From the NCBI GenBank assembly GCA_965207705.1, contig OZ242292.1, forward strand, positions 992,001 through 1,056,000: 64,000 nucleotides of DNA, read 5' to 3'. The notes beneath the pieces were generated by a model. The model worked only from the letters and a program-made list of their open reading frames with translations. It was not told the DNA's origin and did not search any database. Position numbers and translations under genes: made by a program. Positions 1 through 11,000 of this stretch are shown in pieces (the first letter of the stretch is position 1; each line of letters opens with the position of its first letter). The stretch is from JAAOII01 sp965207705. Its GTDB lineage: Bacteria; Pseudomonadota; Gammaproteobacteria; CBDBNL01; JAAOII01.

Positions 1-22
1 GTTAACTATTTATTATTTATAA

Positions 23-44
23 GGCGAATATGTTTCGCCCCTAC
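23..44. repeat. REP-like hairpin, partial copy
   Basis: Six-base arms GGCGAA and TTCGCC enclose a five-base loop and are followed by CCTAC. The arm-plus-CCTAC end resembles the CGCCCCTAC end of the larger palindromic repeats near 31.9, 44.65 and 57.4 kb, so this may be a degenerate relative. It is short enough that similarity by chance is possible. Confidence 0.35.
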
Positions 45-103
45 TAACTCTTTATATTGGCAAAATCGTAAATTTCAAGGATAGGACGCGCTAAATGTTT
101 ATA

Positions 104-132
104 TTAGAATATGCGGTTAATGTGGTTATAAT
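104..132 (+). promoter_or_regulatory. Candidate sigma70 promoter of fdhA
   Basis: A perfect TATAAT hexamer at 127-132 lies 17 bases after TTAGAA at 104-109, which matches the -35 consensus only weakly. The implied transcript would start about 30 bases before the fdhA ATG. This is read by eye only. Confidence 0.35.
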
Positions 133-171
133 AATGATATACAACTAATTATTACTACGAGGTATATTATT

Positions 172-1365
172 ATGAGTAACACTAATAGAGGGGTTGTGTA
201 CATGGGACCGAATAAGGTTGAAGTTCAATCTATTGATTTTCCCACTCTTAGCTTGGGTAAGCGCCAATGTCAACACGGCGTGATTCTTAAAGTTATCACA
301 ACCAATATATGCGGCAGTGACCAACACATGGTTCGCGGACGCACTACTGCTCCACAAGGTCTGGTCTTAGGCCATGAAATAACTGGAGAAATTATAGAAT
401 GCGGCAAAGACGTAGAGTTCTTGAAAAAGGGCGATATTGTCTCAGTGCCGTTTAATATTGCATGCGGCAGATGCCGTAATTGTAAAGAAGGCAATACTGG
501 CATCTGCTTGAATGTAAATGAAGGTAGAGCTGGCGCTGCTTATGGCTACGTTGACATGGGTGGCTGGGTAGGAGGACAGGCAGAATATGTTATGTGTCCT
601 TATGCTGACTTTAACCTGCTGAAGTTTCCTGATAAGGAACAGGCAATGGAAAAAATCAGGGACTTGACTTTACTATCAGACATCTTCCCCACTGGTTTCC
701 ACGGCGCTTATTCCGCAGGAGTAGGACCTGGTTCCACCGTTTATGTGGCAGGGGCTGGTCCCGTAGGGCTTGCTTGCGCTGCATCTTGTCATCTGCTTGG
801 CGCTGCTGCCGTTATAGTGGGTGATATGATAGATGAGCGTCTTGCTCAAGCCAAATCATTTGGCTGCGAAACCATTGACTTGCGCCAAGATGGCGACATA
901 GAAGATCACTTGGAAAGAATCCTTGGTGTCCGCGAAGTGGATAGCGCCGTTGATTGTGTTGGCTTTGAAGCCAGATGTCATGGTCATAATCATGCTGTGG
1001 AACAACCAGCAACTGTGCTGAATACTGTAATGAGTATCACCAGAGCTGGTGGCGCCATTGGCATCCCCGGGCTGTACGTTACAGAAGATCCAGGCGGCGT
1101 TGATAAAAATGCCCAAACTGGCACCTTAGCAATGCGCTTAGGGCTGGGCTGGGCAAAATCTCATGCTTTTTATACAGGACAATGTCCAGTAATGAAGTAT
1201 CATCGCAATCTTATGAATGCGATTCTTTATGACAAAATTGATATTGCAAAAGCCACCAATGTGCAACTTATATCTCTTGATGAATCAGTTCAAGGATATA
1301 AGGACTTTGATAAGGGCGCTGCAATGAAGTTTGTTATAGACCCACATGGTGTCGTAGCTGCCTAA
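172..1365 (+). CDS. fdhA: Glutathione-independent formaldehyde dehydrogenase (zinc medium-chain dehydrogenase)
   Basis: This enzyme oxidises formaldehyde to formate with NAD, without glutathione, in the cytoplasm. The 397 residues match the length of the Pseudomonas FdhA group. Catalytic zinc ligands are visible at C47 (NICGSDQH) and H68 (GHE), and the structural zinc lobe at C98, C101, C104 and C112. The NAD-binding GAGPVG motif is at about residues 194-199. The ATG is preceded by a GAGGT ribosome site. The gene stands alone with a strong terminator behind it, so it is probably monocistronic. No other C1-pathway genes are in the window, so its role is most simply detoxification of formaldehyde. 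A wider alcohol or aldehyde substrate range cannot be excluded. Confidence 0.88.
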   Translation: MSNTNRGVVYMGPNKVEVQSIDFPTLSLGKRQCQHGVILKVITTNICGSDQHMVRGRTTAPQGLVLGHEITGEIIECGKDVEFLKKGDIVSVPFNIACGRCRNCKEGNTGICLNVNEGRAGAAYGYVDMGGWVGGQAEYVMCPYADFNLLKFPDKEQAMEKIRDLTLLSDIFPTGFHGAYSAGVGPGSTVYVAGAGPVGLACAASCHLLGAAAVIVGDMIDERLAQAKSFGCETIDLRQDGDIEDHLERILGVREVDSAVDCVGFEARCHGHNHAVEQPATVLNTVMSITRAGGAIGIPGLYVTEDPGGVDKNAQTGTLAMRLGLGWAKSHAFYTGQCPVMKYHRNLMNAILYDKIDIAKATNVQLISLDESVQGYKDFDKGAAMKFVIDPHGVVAA

Positions 1366-1384
1366 TTAGGCATTATTGTTTATA

Positions 1385-1440
1385 GATGTTGGTTAAGGAT
1401 AAAAGTTGACTTTATCCTTAACCTCATCTAATTTTTTTTA
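1385..1440 (+). terminator. Rho-independent terminator after fdhA
   Basis: A perfect 13-bp stem, GGTTAAGGATAAA with TTTATCCTTAACC, encloses a short loop and can be extended by GATG/CATC. It is followed by an eight-T run at 1432-1439. It lies just downstream of the fdhA stop codon. Confidence 0.85.
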
Positions 1441-1463
1441 TGTTAAATTAATAGAGGTTTATT

Positions 1464-1880
1464 ATGTTTACACTAAAAAACGTTAATTATTTTTCAGCAG
1501 CGGTTGCTGCAATTGTTGCTTGGTTTTTCGGCGCTCTTTGGTATAGCCCATTATTGTTTTGGGATATATGGTCTGCCAACAATAATGTGCAAGACCCTTT
1601 ACCGTATCCGATACTGTCAATGGGAGTTAGCTTAATAGGCAATTTTGTCGTTGCGGTTAGCATAGCTGTCATAAGCAATGTTTTGGGGATATGTGGTTTC
1701 AGGAATGGGTTCCTTCTTAGCTTATGGATAGGGATTGGCATCCTAGCAGTTAGTATGGTGAGTGGATATATGTTCCTTGATATGTCATGGCAATCAATGG
1801 GGGTGGATGTGTTGTTTGTTTATAGCAAAATTCTGATTTTTTGTATGTTTGCCGCTATCTGGCGCACAAAAGCGCCGTAA
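1464..1880 (+). CDS. DUF1761 family membrane protein
   Basis: This is a 138-residue integral membrane protein with about four hydrophobic segments. The N-terminal pattern, an asparagine followed by an alanine-rich helix and then GALWYSPLLF, is typical of DUF1761 proteins, whose function is unknown. The start is supported by a GAGGT ribosome site eight bases upstream. It follows the fdhA terminator and faces the small convergent MerF-like gene. No pathway is implied by the neighbours. Confidence 0.75.
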   Translation: MFTLKNVNYFSAAVAAIVAWFFGALWYSPLLFWDIWSANNNVQDPLPYPILSMGVSLIGNFVVAVSIAVISNVLGICGFRNGFLLSLWIGIGILAVSMVSGYMFLDMSWQSMGVDVLFVYSKILIFCMFAAIWRTKAP

Positions 1881-1891
1881 ATATAAAGTCG

Positions 1892-2128
1892 TTAATTAAG
1901 CTTTCTGCAATCTTGTTTGTATTTTAGATAATACCAGGCAGCTAACATAACAGATATTGCCAAAGATGGCAGTAGCACATAGTCCAAGTATGGGATTATG
2001 AGACCAATTCCTAAGAATCCTAAAACTATCACCAATATAGGAGTCCAACAACAAAGAGCAAATAAAATTATTGCCACGATTGAAGAATAGAACTTCTTCA
2101 GGGATGGTTTGGTTGCGGGTTGCTTCAT
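1892..2128 (-). CDS. MerF-like small membrane protein
   Basis: This 78-residue protein has two predicted helices. The vicinal cysteine pair C26-C27 in the sequence LCCWTP, followed by a segment with LDYVLLP, closely matches the MerF/MerT class of mercuric ion uptake proteins. The second vicinal pair that MerF carries near its C-terminus is absent; only one cysteine remains (about C74). No merR, merP or merA lies next to it, although a mercuric-reductase-like flavoprotein is 22 kb away. Metal transport is therefore inferred from the fold signature, and the substrate is uncertain. Confidence 0.65.
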   Translation of the reverse strand: MKQPATKPSLKKFYSSIVAIILFALCCWTPILVIVLGFLGIGLIIPYLDYVLLPSLAISVMLAAWYYLKYKQDCRKLN

Positions 2129-2248
2129 ATAGTTGATTATACAACAGCAGCAACAATAACTTTTTTATAAATTAATTGTAAAAATTGCATTCTTTGTGGT
2201 GATTTTGTGGTAACATAGTCCTATCATACTTATCGGTATGAGATTGTG

Positions 2249-2350
2249 GTGAAACTTATCGGGATCACTAAAGAAGTTGCAGCTCTTGGTTTATCAATCA
2301 TTGAAGCGATGGCTCTTGTCGGAATAGACACAATCCCAGAAAATAGTTAA
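2249..2350 (+). CDS. Small ORF in the ilvI leader, possible attenuation peptide
   Basis: A GTG-initiated frame of 33 codons lies in the 393-base gap before ilvI, about 170 bases upstream of it. Twelve of the 33 residues are Leu, Ile or Val, spread out rather than in the tight run typical of ilv leader peptides. Right after its stop is a weak five-base stem (TGAAC / GTTCA) followed by a T-rich run at about 2386-2393. This arrangement could be a transcription attenuator for the branched-chain amino acid genes. The evidence is weak, and it may be an accidental ORF. Nothing else was recognised in 2129-2521. Confidence 0.22.
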   Translation: MKLIGITKEVAALGLSIIEAMALVGIDTIPENS

Positions 2351-2521
2351 TGAACGATTCCCTGTTTATCAGCGATGTTCATATTTTTTTGATTGTCCGG
2401 CTCTTTTGTTTTCCCCTTCACTTTATAATGGCAGCTATTTAATAGATGCTTTATCGTGCTTTCACCCTTAATTGCAGTTGCAATTATTATGTATGGAAAT
2501 TAACGAAACATAAACTTAATT

Positions 2522-4258
2522 ATGGAAATGTTATCAGGCGGTGATATGGTAGTGCGAGCTCTAGCAGACCAAGGAGTTAAATATGTATATGGCTATCCCG
2601 GCGGTGCCGCGTTGCACATATACGATGCTTTATTTAGACAAGATAAGGTTCAGCATATTTTAGTGCGGCATGAGCAGGCAGCCACACACATGGCGGATGG
2701 CTTTGCGCGCGCCACAGGAAAAGCAGGCACGGTTTTGGTAACCTCAGGACCTGGCGCAACCAATGCGGTAACTGGCATTGCAACTGCCTATATGGATTCT
2801 ATTCCTATGGTGGTTATATCCTCTCAGGTACCTTCCACCTTAGTTGGGCAAGATGCCTTTCAAGAAACCGATATGATTGGCGTGTCTCGCCCTATTGTTA
2901 AGCATAATTTTATTGTTCATGACCCTGCGGATATTCCTAAAATAATCAAGAAGGCGTTCTTTATAGCCGAAAGCGGCAAGCCAGGACCTGTTGTAGTGGA
3001 TATACCAAAAGATAAAACAGATGCGGCATTTAAATTCCCTTATGAGTATCCAAAAGAAATTGCGATGCGTTCCTATAACCCGGTTAAGAACGGGCATAGC
3101 GGACAAATCAAGCGGGCAGTGGATGCCTTGAAAAGCGCCAAAAGGCCAGTGGTTTATAGCGGCGGCGGAGTTATCTTGGATGGCTGTTCTGCGGACTTGC
3201 GCCAACTGGTAGATTTGTTGGACGCCCCCATCACTAATACCCTTATGGGATTGGGCGCTTACCCCGCCACGGATAAACGCTTCCTTGGCATGTTGGGGAT
3301 GCACGGCACCTATACCGCCAACATGGCGATGCATAATAGCGATTGTATTCTGGCGTTGGGTTCGCGCTTTGATGATAGAGTTACCAATAATACCAAAATG
3401 TTCTGTCCTCAGGCAAAAATTATTCATGTGGATATAGATGCAGCTAATATTTCTAAAACTGTTAATGCGCATGTTCCCATTGTGGGTCCTGTTAAGCAGG
3501 TTATCCGTCAGATGATTGAACAGCTGAAAGAGAAGAAGTTTAAGCCAGATGATAAACTACGCAGTGCTTGGTGGTCTGACATTGCGGCATGGCGCAAGAA
3601 AGCCCCGTTGGGATATGAGAAGGCGGCAGCAGATGCCTTAATGAAACCGCAGCAGGCGGTGGAAATTCTTTATGAGACGACTAAGGATTTAGATGCAGTT
3701 ATTACTTCCGATGTGGGGCAGCATCAAATGTTTGTTGCTCAGTATTATCATTTTGATAATCCAAACCGCTGGATTAACTCGGGCGGATTGGGGACTATGG
3801 GTTTTGGCTTTCCTGCGGCTATGGGCGCTTATTTTGCTTTGCCAAAGAATCCAATATTTTGCGTAACTGGTGAAGGAAGCATTCAAATGTGTATTCAAGA
3901 AATGTCTACTTGCCGCCAATATGGGATTCCCGTTAAGATATTTAATATCAACAATCAATCCTTGGGGATGGTGCGTCAATGGCAGGATATGCAATATGAA
4001 GGGAGGCATTCAAACTCTTATATGGATTCCTTGCCGGACTTTATCAAGCTGGCTGAGTCCTACGGACATAAAGCAATTAAGGTTACCAAAGCAAAAGATC
4101 TGGCGCCGGCAATAAAAAAATCTTTAACTGATTATGCTGATGACCTGGTATTTTTGGATGTTTATGTTGACCCTAAAGAACATGTGTATCCGATGCACAT
4201 CAAAGACCATGCCATTAACGAAATGTGGATAACCAAGGATAAGAGGACACCCTTATGA
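2522..4258 (+). CDS. ilvI: Acetolactate synthase, catalytic subunit
   Basis: The enzyme joins two pyruvates, or pyruvate and 2-ketobutyrate, with thiamine diphosphate. This is the first shared step of valine, leucine and isoleucine synthesis. The 578 residues match IlvI. The catalytic glutamate is E51 in RHEQAA. The TSGPGATN segment and the C-terminal diphosphate-binding GEGS...NN segment are both intact. The stop overlaps the start of the regulatory subunit by four bases (ATGA), so translation is coupled. ilvC lies 14 kb away on the other strand. The long leader may carry regulation. Confidence 0.95.
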   Translation: MEMLSGGDMVVRALADQGVKYVYGYPGGAALHIYDALFRQDKVQHILVRHEQAATHMADGFARATGKAGTVLVTSGPGATNAVTGIATAYMDSIPMVVISSQVPSTLVGQDAFQETDMIGVSRPIVKHNFIVHDPADIPKIIKKAFFIAESGKPGPVVVDIPKDKTDAAFKFPYEYPKEIAMRSYNPVKNGHSGQIKRAVDALKSAKRPVVYSGGGVILDGCSADLRQLVDLLDAPITNTLMGLGAYPATDKRFLGMLGMHGTYTANMAMHNSDCILALGSRFDDRVTNNTKMFCPQAKIIHVDIDAANISKTVNAHVPIVGPVKQVIRQMIEQLKEKKFKPDDKLRSAWWSDIAAWRKKAPLGYEKAAADALMKPQQAVEILYETTKDLDAVITSDVGQHQMFVAQYYHFDNPNRWINSGGLGTMGFGFPAAMGAYFALPKNPIFCVTGEGSIQMCIQEMSTCRQYGIPVKIFNINNQSLGMVRQWQDMQYEGRHSNSYMDSLPDFIKLAESYGHKAIKVTKAKDLAPAIKKSLTDYADDLVFLDVYVDPKEHVYPMHIKDHAINEMWITKDKRTPL

Positions 4259-4779
4259 GTGACGAAAATATTAAAAGACATATCATCGGTTTGTTGTTAG
4301 AGAACGAGCCAGGAGCGCTTTCGCGTGTTGTTGGGCTTTTCTCCCAGCGCGGCTATAACATAGAGAACTTGACCGTTGCGCCTATGCATGACAAGTCGTT
4401 GTCGCGCCTTACCCTTACCACCTTTGCTTCTGCGGATATTATTGAGCAGGTTGCTAAACAACTGAACAAAATAGTGCCTGTATACAAGGTGATTGAATTG
4501 TCTGAGGTAGAGCATGTTGAGCGCGAAGTTATGTTAGTTAAGCTGCGCGCCCAAGGAGAGTTTCGCGCTGAAGTTATGCGCCTTGCCGATATATTTGGCG
4601 GCAGAGTAATTGATACTACCGCCTCAACATATTTGGTGGAGATGACTGGGCGCTCAAACAAGTTGGATGCCTTTTTGGAGACGTTGGATGATTCGCGCAT
4701 ATTAGAGATGTCGCGTAGTGGTGTAGTTGGAATAACCCGTGGGGTTAAAGGACTTACCATAGAACCCCAGGGGGATTGA
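4255..4779 (+). CDS. ilvH: Acetolactate synthase, regulatory subunit
   Basis: This 174-residue small subunit carries an N-terminal ACT domain (starting about residue 8, with GLLLENEPGALSRV) that binds valine and controls the catalytic subunit. A second ferredoxin-like domain follows. Its start overlaps the ilvI stop by four bases, giving equal translation of the two subunits. The last codons run into a G-rich tandem repeat that continues past the stop. The size fits IlvH/IlvN; the choice of name follows the IlvI-like partner. Confidence 0.93.
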   Translation: MSDENIKRHIIGLLLENEPGALSRVVGLFSQRGYNIENLTVAPMHDKSLSRLTLTTFASADIIEQVAKQLNKIVPVYKVIELSEVEHVEREVMLVKLRAQGEFRAEVMRLADIFGGRVIDTTASTYLVEMTGRSNKLDAFLETLDDSRILEMSRSGVVGITRGVKGLTIEPQGD

Positions 4780-4841
4780 TAGAAGGGGGGTTAATTAGAG
4801 GGGGATTGGTAAAAGAGGATTGGTGAAGAGGGATTGATAAC
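4770..4841 (+). repeat. G-rich 15-bp minisatellite downstream of ilvH
   Basis: About five imperfect units of 13-15 bases, each a run of four to six G followed by an ATTGATA/ATTGGTAA-like spacer, start in the last codons of ilvH and continue into the gap. The rest of the gap up to 5066 is AT-rich and holds no recognisable gene. The unit resembles the 15-bp repeat that codes for the start of the next gene. Confidence 0.75.
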
Positions 4842-5066
4842 AAAAGTTTTCGGCGCGGACAGAAATTTAAATTAAAATATTGAAAAAATAATTAATTTAA
4901 TATTGACTTATAATTTTTATCCTTATAATTGTTTCTGTTGCTTTATCCAAAAGCGCATGCTGATGGATTAAATTAATAAATGCGGTTGCTAATACAGATG
5001 TAGATTTAGCGCCCGCAATAATAATGATGGCAACAATAATAATAATTTAACTATAAGGATAAACCC

Positions 5067-8000
5067 ATGAACTATAAAAGTGAATGGGTGTGTGAAACAA
5101 CAAAGGGGCTGGTATTAAAGGGGGTGGTATTAAAGGGGCTGATATTAAAGGGGCTGATATTACGGGGAATAATATTCAGCAGGATAGCATTATGGAGGGC
5201 TACATTAAGGGGGGTAGTATTAAGAGGGATTACATTAAGGACGCTACTATTAAATAAGCTATTATTGCTCGCAGTGCTTGTAAGCTGCAGCGAAGAAACT
5301 TCAAGAGCCCAACCACCAATACAAACCATACCGCCAGTAATACCTGCGAATCCAATTGTTGGAACTGCAGCCCTCGGTCTGGTTAGCGATGCCAGAGTGG
5401 ATGCCTATCTTATTGCTACAGAAAGCGATGCACAACAAAATAAAGAATGCTCCACTGACAACAAAAATAAAATAGGCAGCGGCGCCACTGATGATAATGG
5501 CTACTTTGATCTCACACTTAATCTAAATTCAGGATATGTGCTATTTGTTTTAAGTGGTGGTTCTTATACAGAAGAAGCAACCAACCAACAAGTATATCTA
5601 ACTGATGATCAAAAATTATATGCGGTGCATCATTATCATGGCGGCGAAATAAAGGAGCAGGGAAAAGAGATAGAAAATATAATCATATCTCCTTGGTCTC
5701 ATCTAATGACAGGAATGTTTTGTTATATGACGGGAAGCCGCGCCATGTCCCCCGCAACTTCAATGAGTAACACCAGCGCCTTTATTACTAACTGGCTGGG
5801 ATTTGACCCTCGTTATGTTAACTATAAAGATCCAACAGATGCCAAGAATAATCGCGCTGATTTAATCTTTGATGAAGGAGTAAAACTGGGTTTTCTTAAT
5901 TCAGCAATAAGTGAACTAACCAAAGAATGGTCTGCTACAGATGAGGTAACTCCCCACGCAACTATTAATTCTATCTATTTAGCGCAACTAATGTATGAAG
6001 ATATTAACAATGATGGTTCTTTGGATGGTAGAGGTGCCAAGGGTCCGTTGCATGTCGTCCGCAAGGTTTCAAATATTCCACTTAATGCTGCCACCTACCG
6101 CTTAAGCATACCGCAACAGATGCTGCATTTTTTTGACAACAATGAGAACAATCAAATTAAAGATAACGGACGTGGCATCCTATATCTGCTTGCCGACAGC
6201 ATAAATGGTAACCAGCATCCTCAAGTATTCCAGCGAAAAAAATCTCCTCCACTAGATATGCTTGCTCCTCAGGTTGAATGGATAGCGCCAAATACCAAGA
6301 AGTTGACTGGTGTAGTTAATATATCTCTGCGAGTTAAAGATTTTTCGGGAGTTGAGCAGGTAACTTTTTATACAACCTCATCACGCGCTGCATCACAAAA
6401 TATAGAACAAGCAATAGACGGCATCTATACTTTCATTGTTGATACTCGTCCTGATGGCAGTGGTAATTTTGATTATCGTGTTACAACTGTGGATATCCTT
6501 GGTAATGAACAGACGATTAATTTCCCTGTGACGCTTATAAATGAGGCGCCTATTATTGAGATAACTGTTCCCGACATAAATAATAGCGGTAACAGAGCTA
6601 CCACCATTAATAGTGCCTACCTGTTGGAAGCGCGCTTCAGCAAAATAGTTCCCGCGCAAAATATTGCATACGCGGCATGCTCCCTTAATGATGAACAAAA
6701 CTTTGATGCCATCATCAATAAAGAGGAGAGTATTGCTTCTTGCGCAGTAGCCCTACCGCACAATGGCATCCATCATATTGAGATGAAACTATGTGATGAT
6801 AATAACCTGTGCAACACGCGCGGACATAATGTTTTGTTTGATGACGAGCCCCCTGTGATAACGCCCATCAACGAGCAAGAATCTTACCAGCGCAATGTGA
6901 GTGTTTCGTTCTTGATTAGCGATACAACATCAAGTATTCTCCAACCCGTTACTTGGACAGCAACTGGCAATGGGGAAACAATGAATGGCGTCGCTCAGCA
7001 ACTGCCTGCTGAGGGAACATATCAGGTGTTTTTTGATGCAGCCCGTTTCGGCAATAGCCCTGTTAGGTTAACTATCAATTCACGTGATAGCTTAAAAAAT
7101 ATGGCTACTCGCAGCCAAACTTATCAGGTGTTCAACCAGCCACCCACTGTACGCTTAACATCCGCACCCAAATTTAACCAAAATATTTATAATGCCATCT
7201 TTGAAGTTGAAGAAAACTCTTACACCAATATACGAGTTGCGTGTCGGCTTGCAACATCAGTTTTATTTCAATTAGGGAACTATCAAACAACGCAAAGCGG
7301 TAATCAGCAATCAGAGCAGACATTAACATTGCGGGGGGAATGCGCTACAGCATCATCCGAAATACAGGATGGCAATCATACTTTAGAAATAAAAATATGC
7401 GGTGATTATAATCTGTGTGTTACCCAGCCAATAACAATTATTAAAGATACGGCAGCGCCTATGGTTAAAACAATCAATTTACAAGATGAGTATGACGGAG
7501 TGGGCGGGCAGATTACCCTTGAAATAACCGATGAGCTTTCAATGGTGACCTCCGCAACTTTTTCTATTGATGATAATGAGGCGCAGGATATTACTAAGCG
7601 TGCTAATGATTGGACTTTTGCCCTGCCATTAAACCTTAATACTGGCAGGCATAAACTAACTATAGTGACGGTGGATGAGGTTGGTAATACTAACTCCATC
7701 CAACATAACTTCTTAACCTTGCGCGAAGAACCGGCTATTGATAGAGTGAGCTCACCATTTACCAAAGACGACACATACCGCCTCGCAGCGCAACTAGATC
7801 CTGGTAGTTATCAAGGCGACTATCAAGCACAATGTATATTGGCAGAGCAATCAGTTGTTGCCAGCATTTCGCGTAATAGAATTAACTGCTCGTTAGATAC
7901 TCAAGGATTAAACGATGGAGAACATCTAGTGGAGATTATCCTTGCAACGGATTATGATAAATCATATACACGAGAAATCTCTTTCATTAAGGATACTACA

Positions 8001-11000
8001 GATCCACAAATAAATATATTAGATCTGCTCCCCGCTTACACTAACCCAGTTCCCAGCACCTTACAGGTTAATATAGATGATGAACTGTCACCAACTGTAA
8101 TGGCAACGTATCGTATAAATGAAGGAGATGTCATACTATTGGAAGATACTGGGACAAGAAGAATTATAACCCTGCCGATTAATGAGTTGCCCACAGGACG
8201 TCATACTTTAACAATCCAGGCAACTGATCTTGTTGGCAACTCGAATATGATGCCTAGCAATTTTATAGTGGAGAAAGATGCGCCCATAGTGACTCAAACT
8301 AGCGCCCAAGCAACTAATCAGGGCACATATAACCTCGTGGCAACTTTGGATAAAGGAAGTTATCAAGGAGATTATAATGCTGAATGCCAGATTAATAATC
8401 AAGTAGTGTCGGCAACTATAAGCGGCAATACCCTCAGATGCCTATTGGATATATCATCCAGCAGTGATAATAATTATGATATACGGGTTATGCTAACTGC
8501 AGATTATGGTAAATCATATACACGGATATTAACAATTACTAAAGATAAGACAGCGCCTATGGTTAGAACTTCTAACTTACGGAATGAGTATGACGGAGCG
8601 GGTGGACAGATTATCCTTGAAATAACTGATGAGTTTTCAATGGTGACTTCCACAACTTTTTCTATTGACGACTCTGAAGCACAGGATATTACTAAACGTA
8701 CTAGTGATTGGACTTTTGCCTTGCCATTAAACCTTAATACTGGAAAACATCAACTGACTATAGTGACGGTGGATGCTCTTGGCAATACCAATACTATCCA
8801 GCGCGGCTTCTTAACCTTGCGCGAAGAACCAATTATTAGTAGGATTAGCTCTCTATATACTGATAGCAATCTATACCGCCTCGCAGCACAACTACAACCT
8901 GGTAGCTATCAAGGCGACTATCAAGCGCAATGTATATTGGCAGAGCAATCAGTAGTTGCCAGCATTTCGCGTAATAGAATTAACTGCTCGTTAGATACTC
9001 AAGGATTAAACAATGGAGAATATCAAGTGGAGATTATCCTTGCAACGGATTATGATAAATCATATACACGTGAAGTTTCTTTCATCAAGGATACTACAGC
9101 TCCACAAATCAGCATATTAGATCTGCTCGCCGCTTACACTAGCCCTGTTCCCACCTCTCTACAGGTTAATATAGACGATGAGCTTTCACCAACTGTAATG
9201 GCAACATATCGTATAAATGAAGGCGCTGCCATGCTATTGGAAGATACTGGAGCAAGAAGAATCATAACCTTGCCAATTAATGAGTTGCCCACAGGACTCC
9301 ATACTTTAACAATCATGGCAACTGATCTTGTTGGCAACTCGAATACGATGCCTAGCAATTTTATAGTGGAGAAAGACGCGCCCATAGTTACTCAAACCAG
9401 CGCCCAAGCAACTAATCAGGGCATATACAACCTTGTGGCAACTTTGGATAAAGGAAGTTATCAAGGAGATTATAGTGCTGAATGCCAGATTAATAATCAA
9501 GTAGTGTCGGCAACTATAAGCGGCAATACCCTCAGATGCCTATTGGATATATCATCCAGCAGTGATAATAATTATGATATACGGGTTATGCTAACTGCAG
9601 ATTATGGTAAATCATATACACGGATATTAACAATTACTAAAGATAAGACAGCGCCTATGGTTAGAACTTCTAACTTACGGAATGAGTATGACGGAGTGGG
9701 CGGGCAGATTATCCTTGAAATAACTGATGAGTTTTCAATGGTGACTTCCGCAACTTTTTCTATTGACGACTCTGAAGCTCAGGATATTACTAAGCGCGCC
9801 AGTGATTGGACTTTTGCCTTGCCATTAAACCTTAATACTGGAAAACATCAACTGACTATAGTGACGGTGGATGCTCTTGGCAATACCAATACTATCCAGC
9901 ATGACTTCTTAACCTTGCGCGAAGAACCAATTATTAGTAGGACTAGCTCATCATTTACCAAAGACGATACATATCGTCTTACGGTGCAACTAAATCCTGG
10001 TAGCTATCAGGGTGCTTATCAAACGCAATGTATATTGGCTGAGCAATCAGTTGTTGCTAGTATTTCGCATAATAGCATTAACTGCCCATTAGATATTAGC
10101 GACTTAAACGATGGAGAATATCAAGTAGAAATTATCCTTGCAACAGATTATGATAAATCATATACACGGACATTAACAATTACTAAAGATACGACTGCAC
10201 CTATGGTTAGAACTTCTAACTTACGGAATGAGTATGATGGGGTGGGAGGGCAGATTATCCTTGAAATAACTGATGAGTTTTCAATGGTGACTTCCGCAAC
10301 TTTTTCTATTAATGATAATGAGGCGCAGGATATTACCAAGCGCGCCAGTGATTGGACTTTTGCCTTGCCATTAAACCTTAATACTGGAAAACATCAACTG
10401 ACTATAGTGACGGTGGATGCTCTTGGCAATACCAATACTATCCAGCGCAACTTCTTAACCTTGCGCGAAGAACCAATTATTAGTAGGATTAGCTCTCTAT
10501 ATACTGATAGCAATCTATACCGCCTCGCAGCACAACTAAATTCTGGTAGCTATCAAGGCGACTATCAAGCGCAATGTATATTGGCTGAGCAATCAGTAGT
10601 TGCCAGCATTTCGCGTAATAGAATTAACTGCTCGTTAGATACTCAAGGATTAAACAATGGAGAATATCAAGTGGAGATTATCCTTGCAACGGATTATGAT
10701 AAATCATATACACGTGAAATCTCTTTCATTAAGGATACTACACCACCACAAATAAATATATTAGATCTGCTCCCCGCTTACACTAGCCCTGTTCCCACCT
10801 CTCTACAGGTTAATATAGACGATGAGCTTTCACCAACCACAAGGGCAACGTATCGTATAAATGAAGGAGATGTTATGCAATTGACGGACGCAGGGACAAG
10901 AACCGAGACAAGAAAAATTATAACCTTGCCGATTAATGAGCTGCCCACAGGACTCCATACTTTAACAATCCAGGCAACTGATCTTGTTGGCAATACCGAT

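Noticed and set aside
1896..2156. An 86-residue minus-strand ORF overlapping the MerF-like gene
   Set aside because: It is the shifted frame of the same DNA. The other frame has the CC and LDYVLLP motifs of MerF.
2840..3472. A 210-residue ORF on the minus strand
   Set aside because: It is entirely opposite ilvI, whose reading is certain, and the product resembles nothing.
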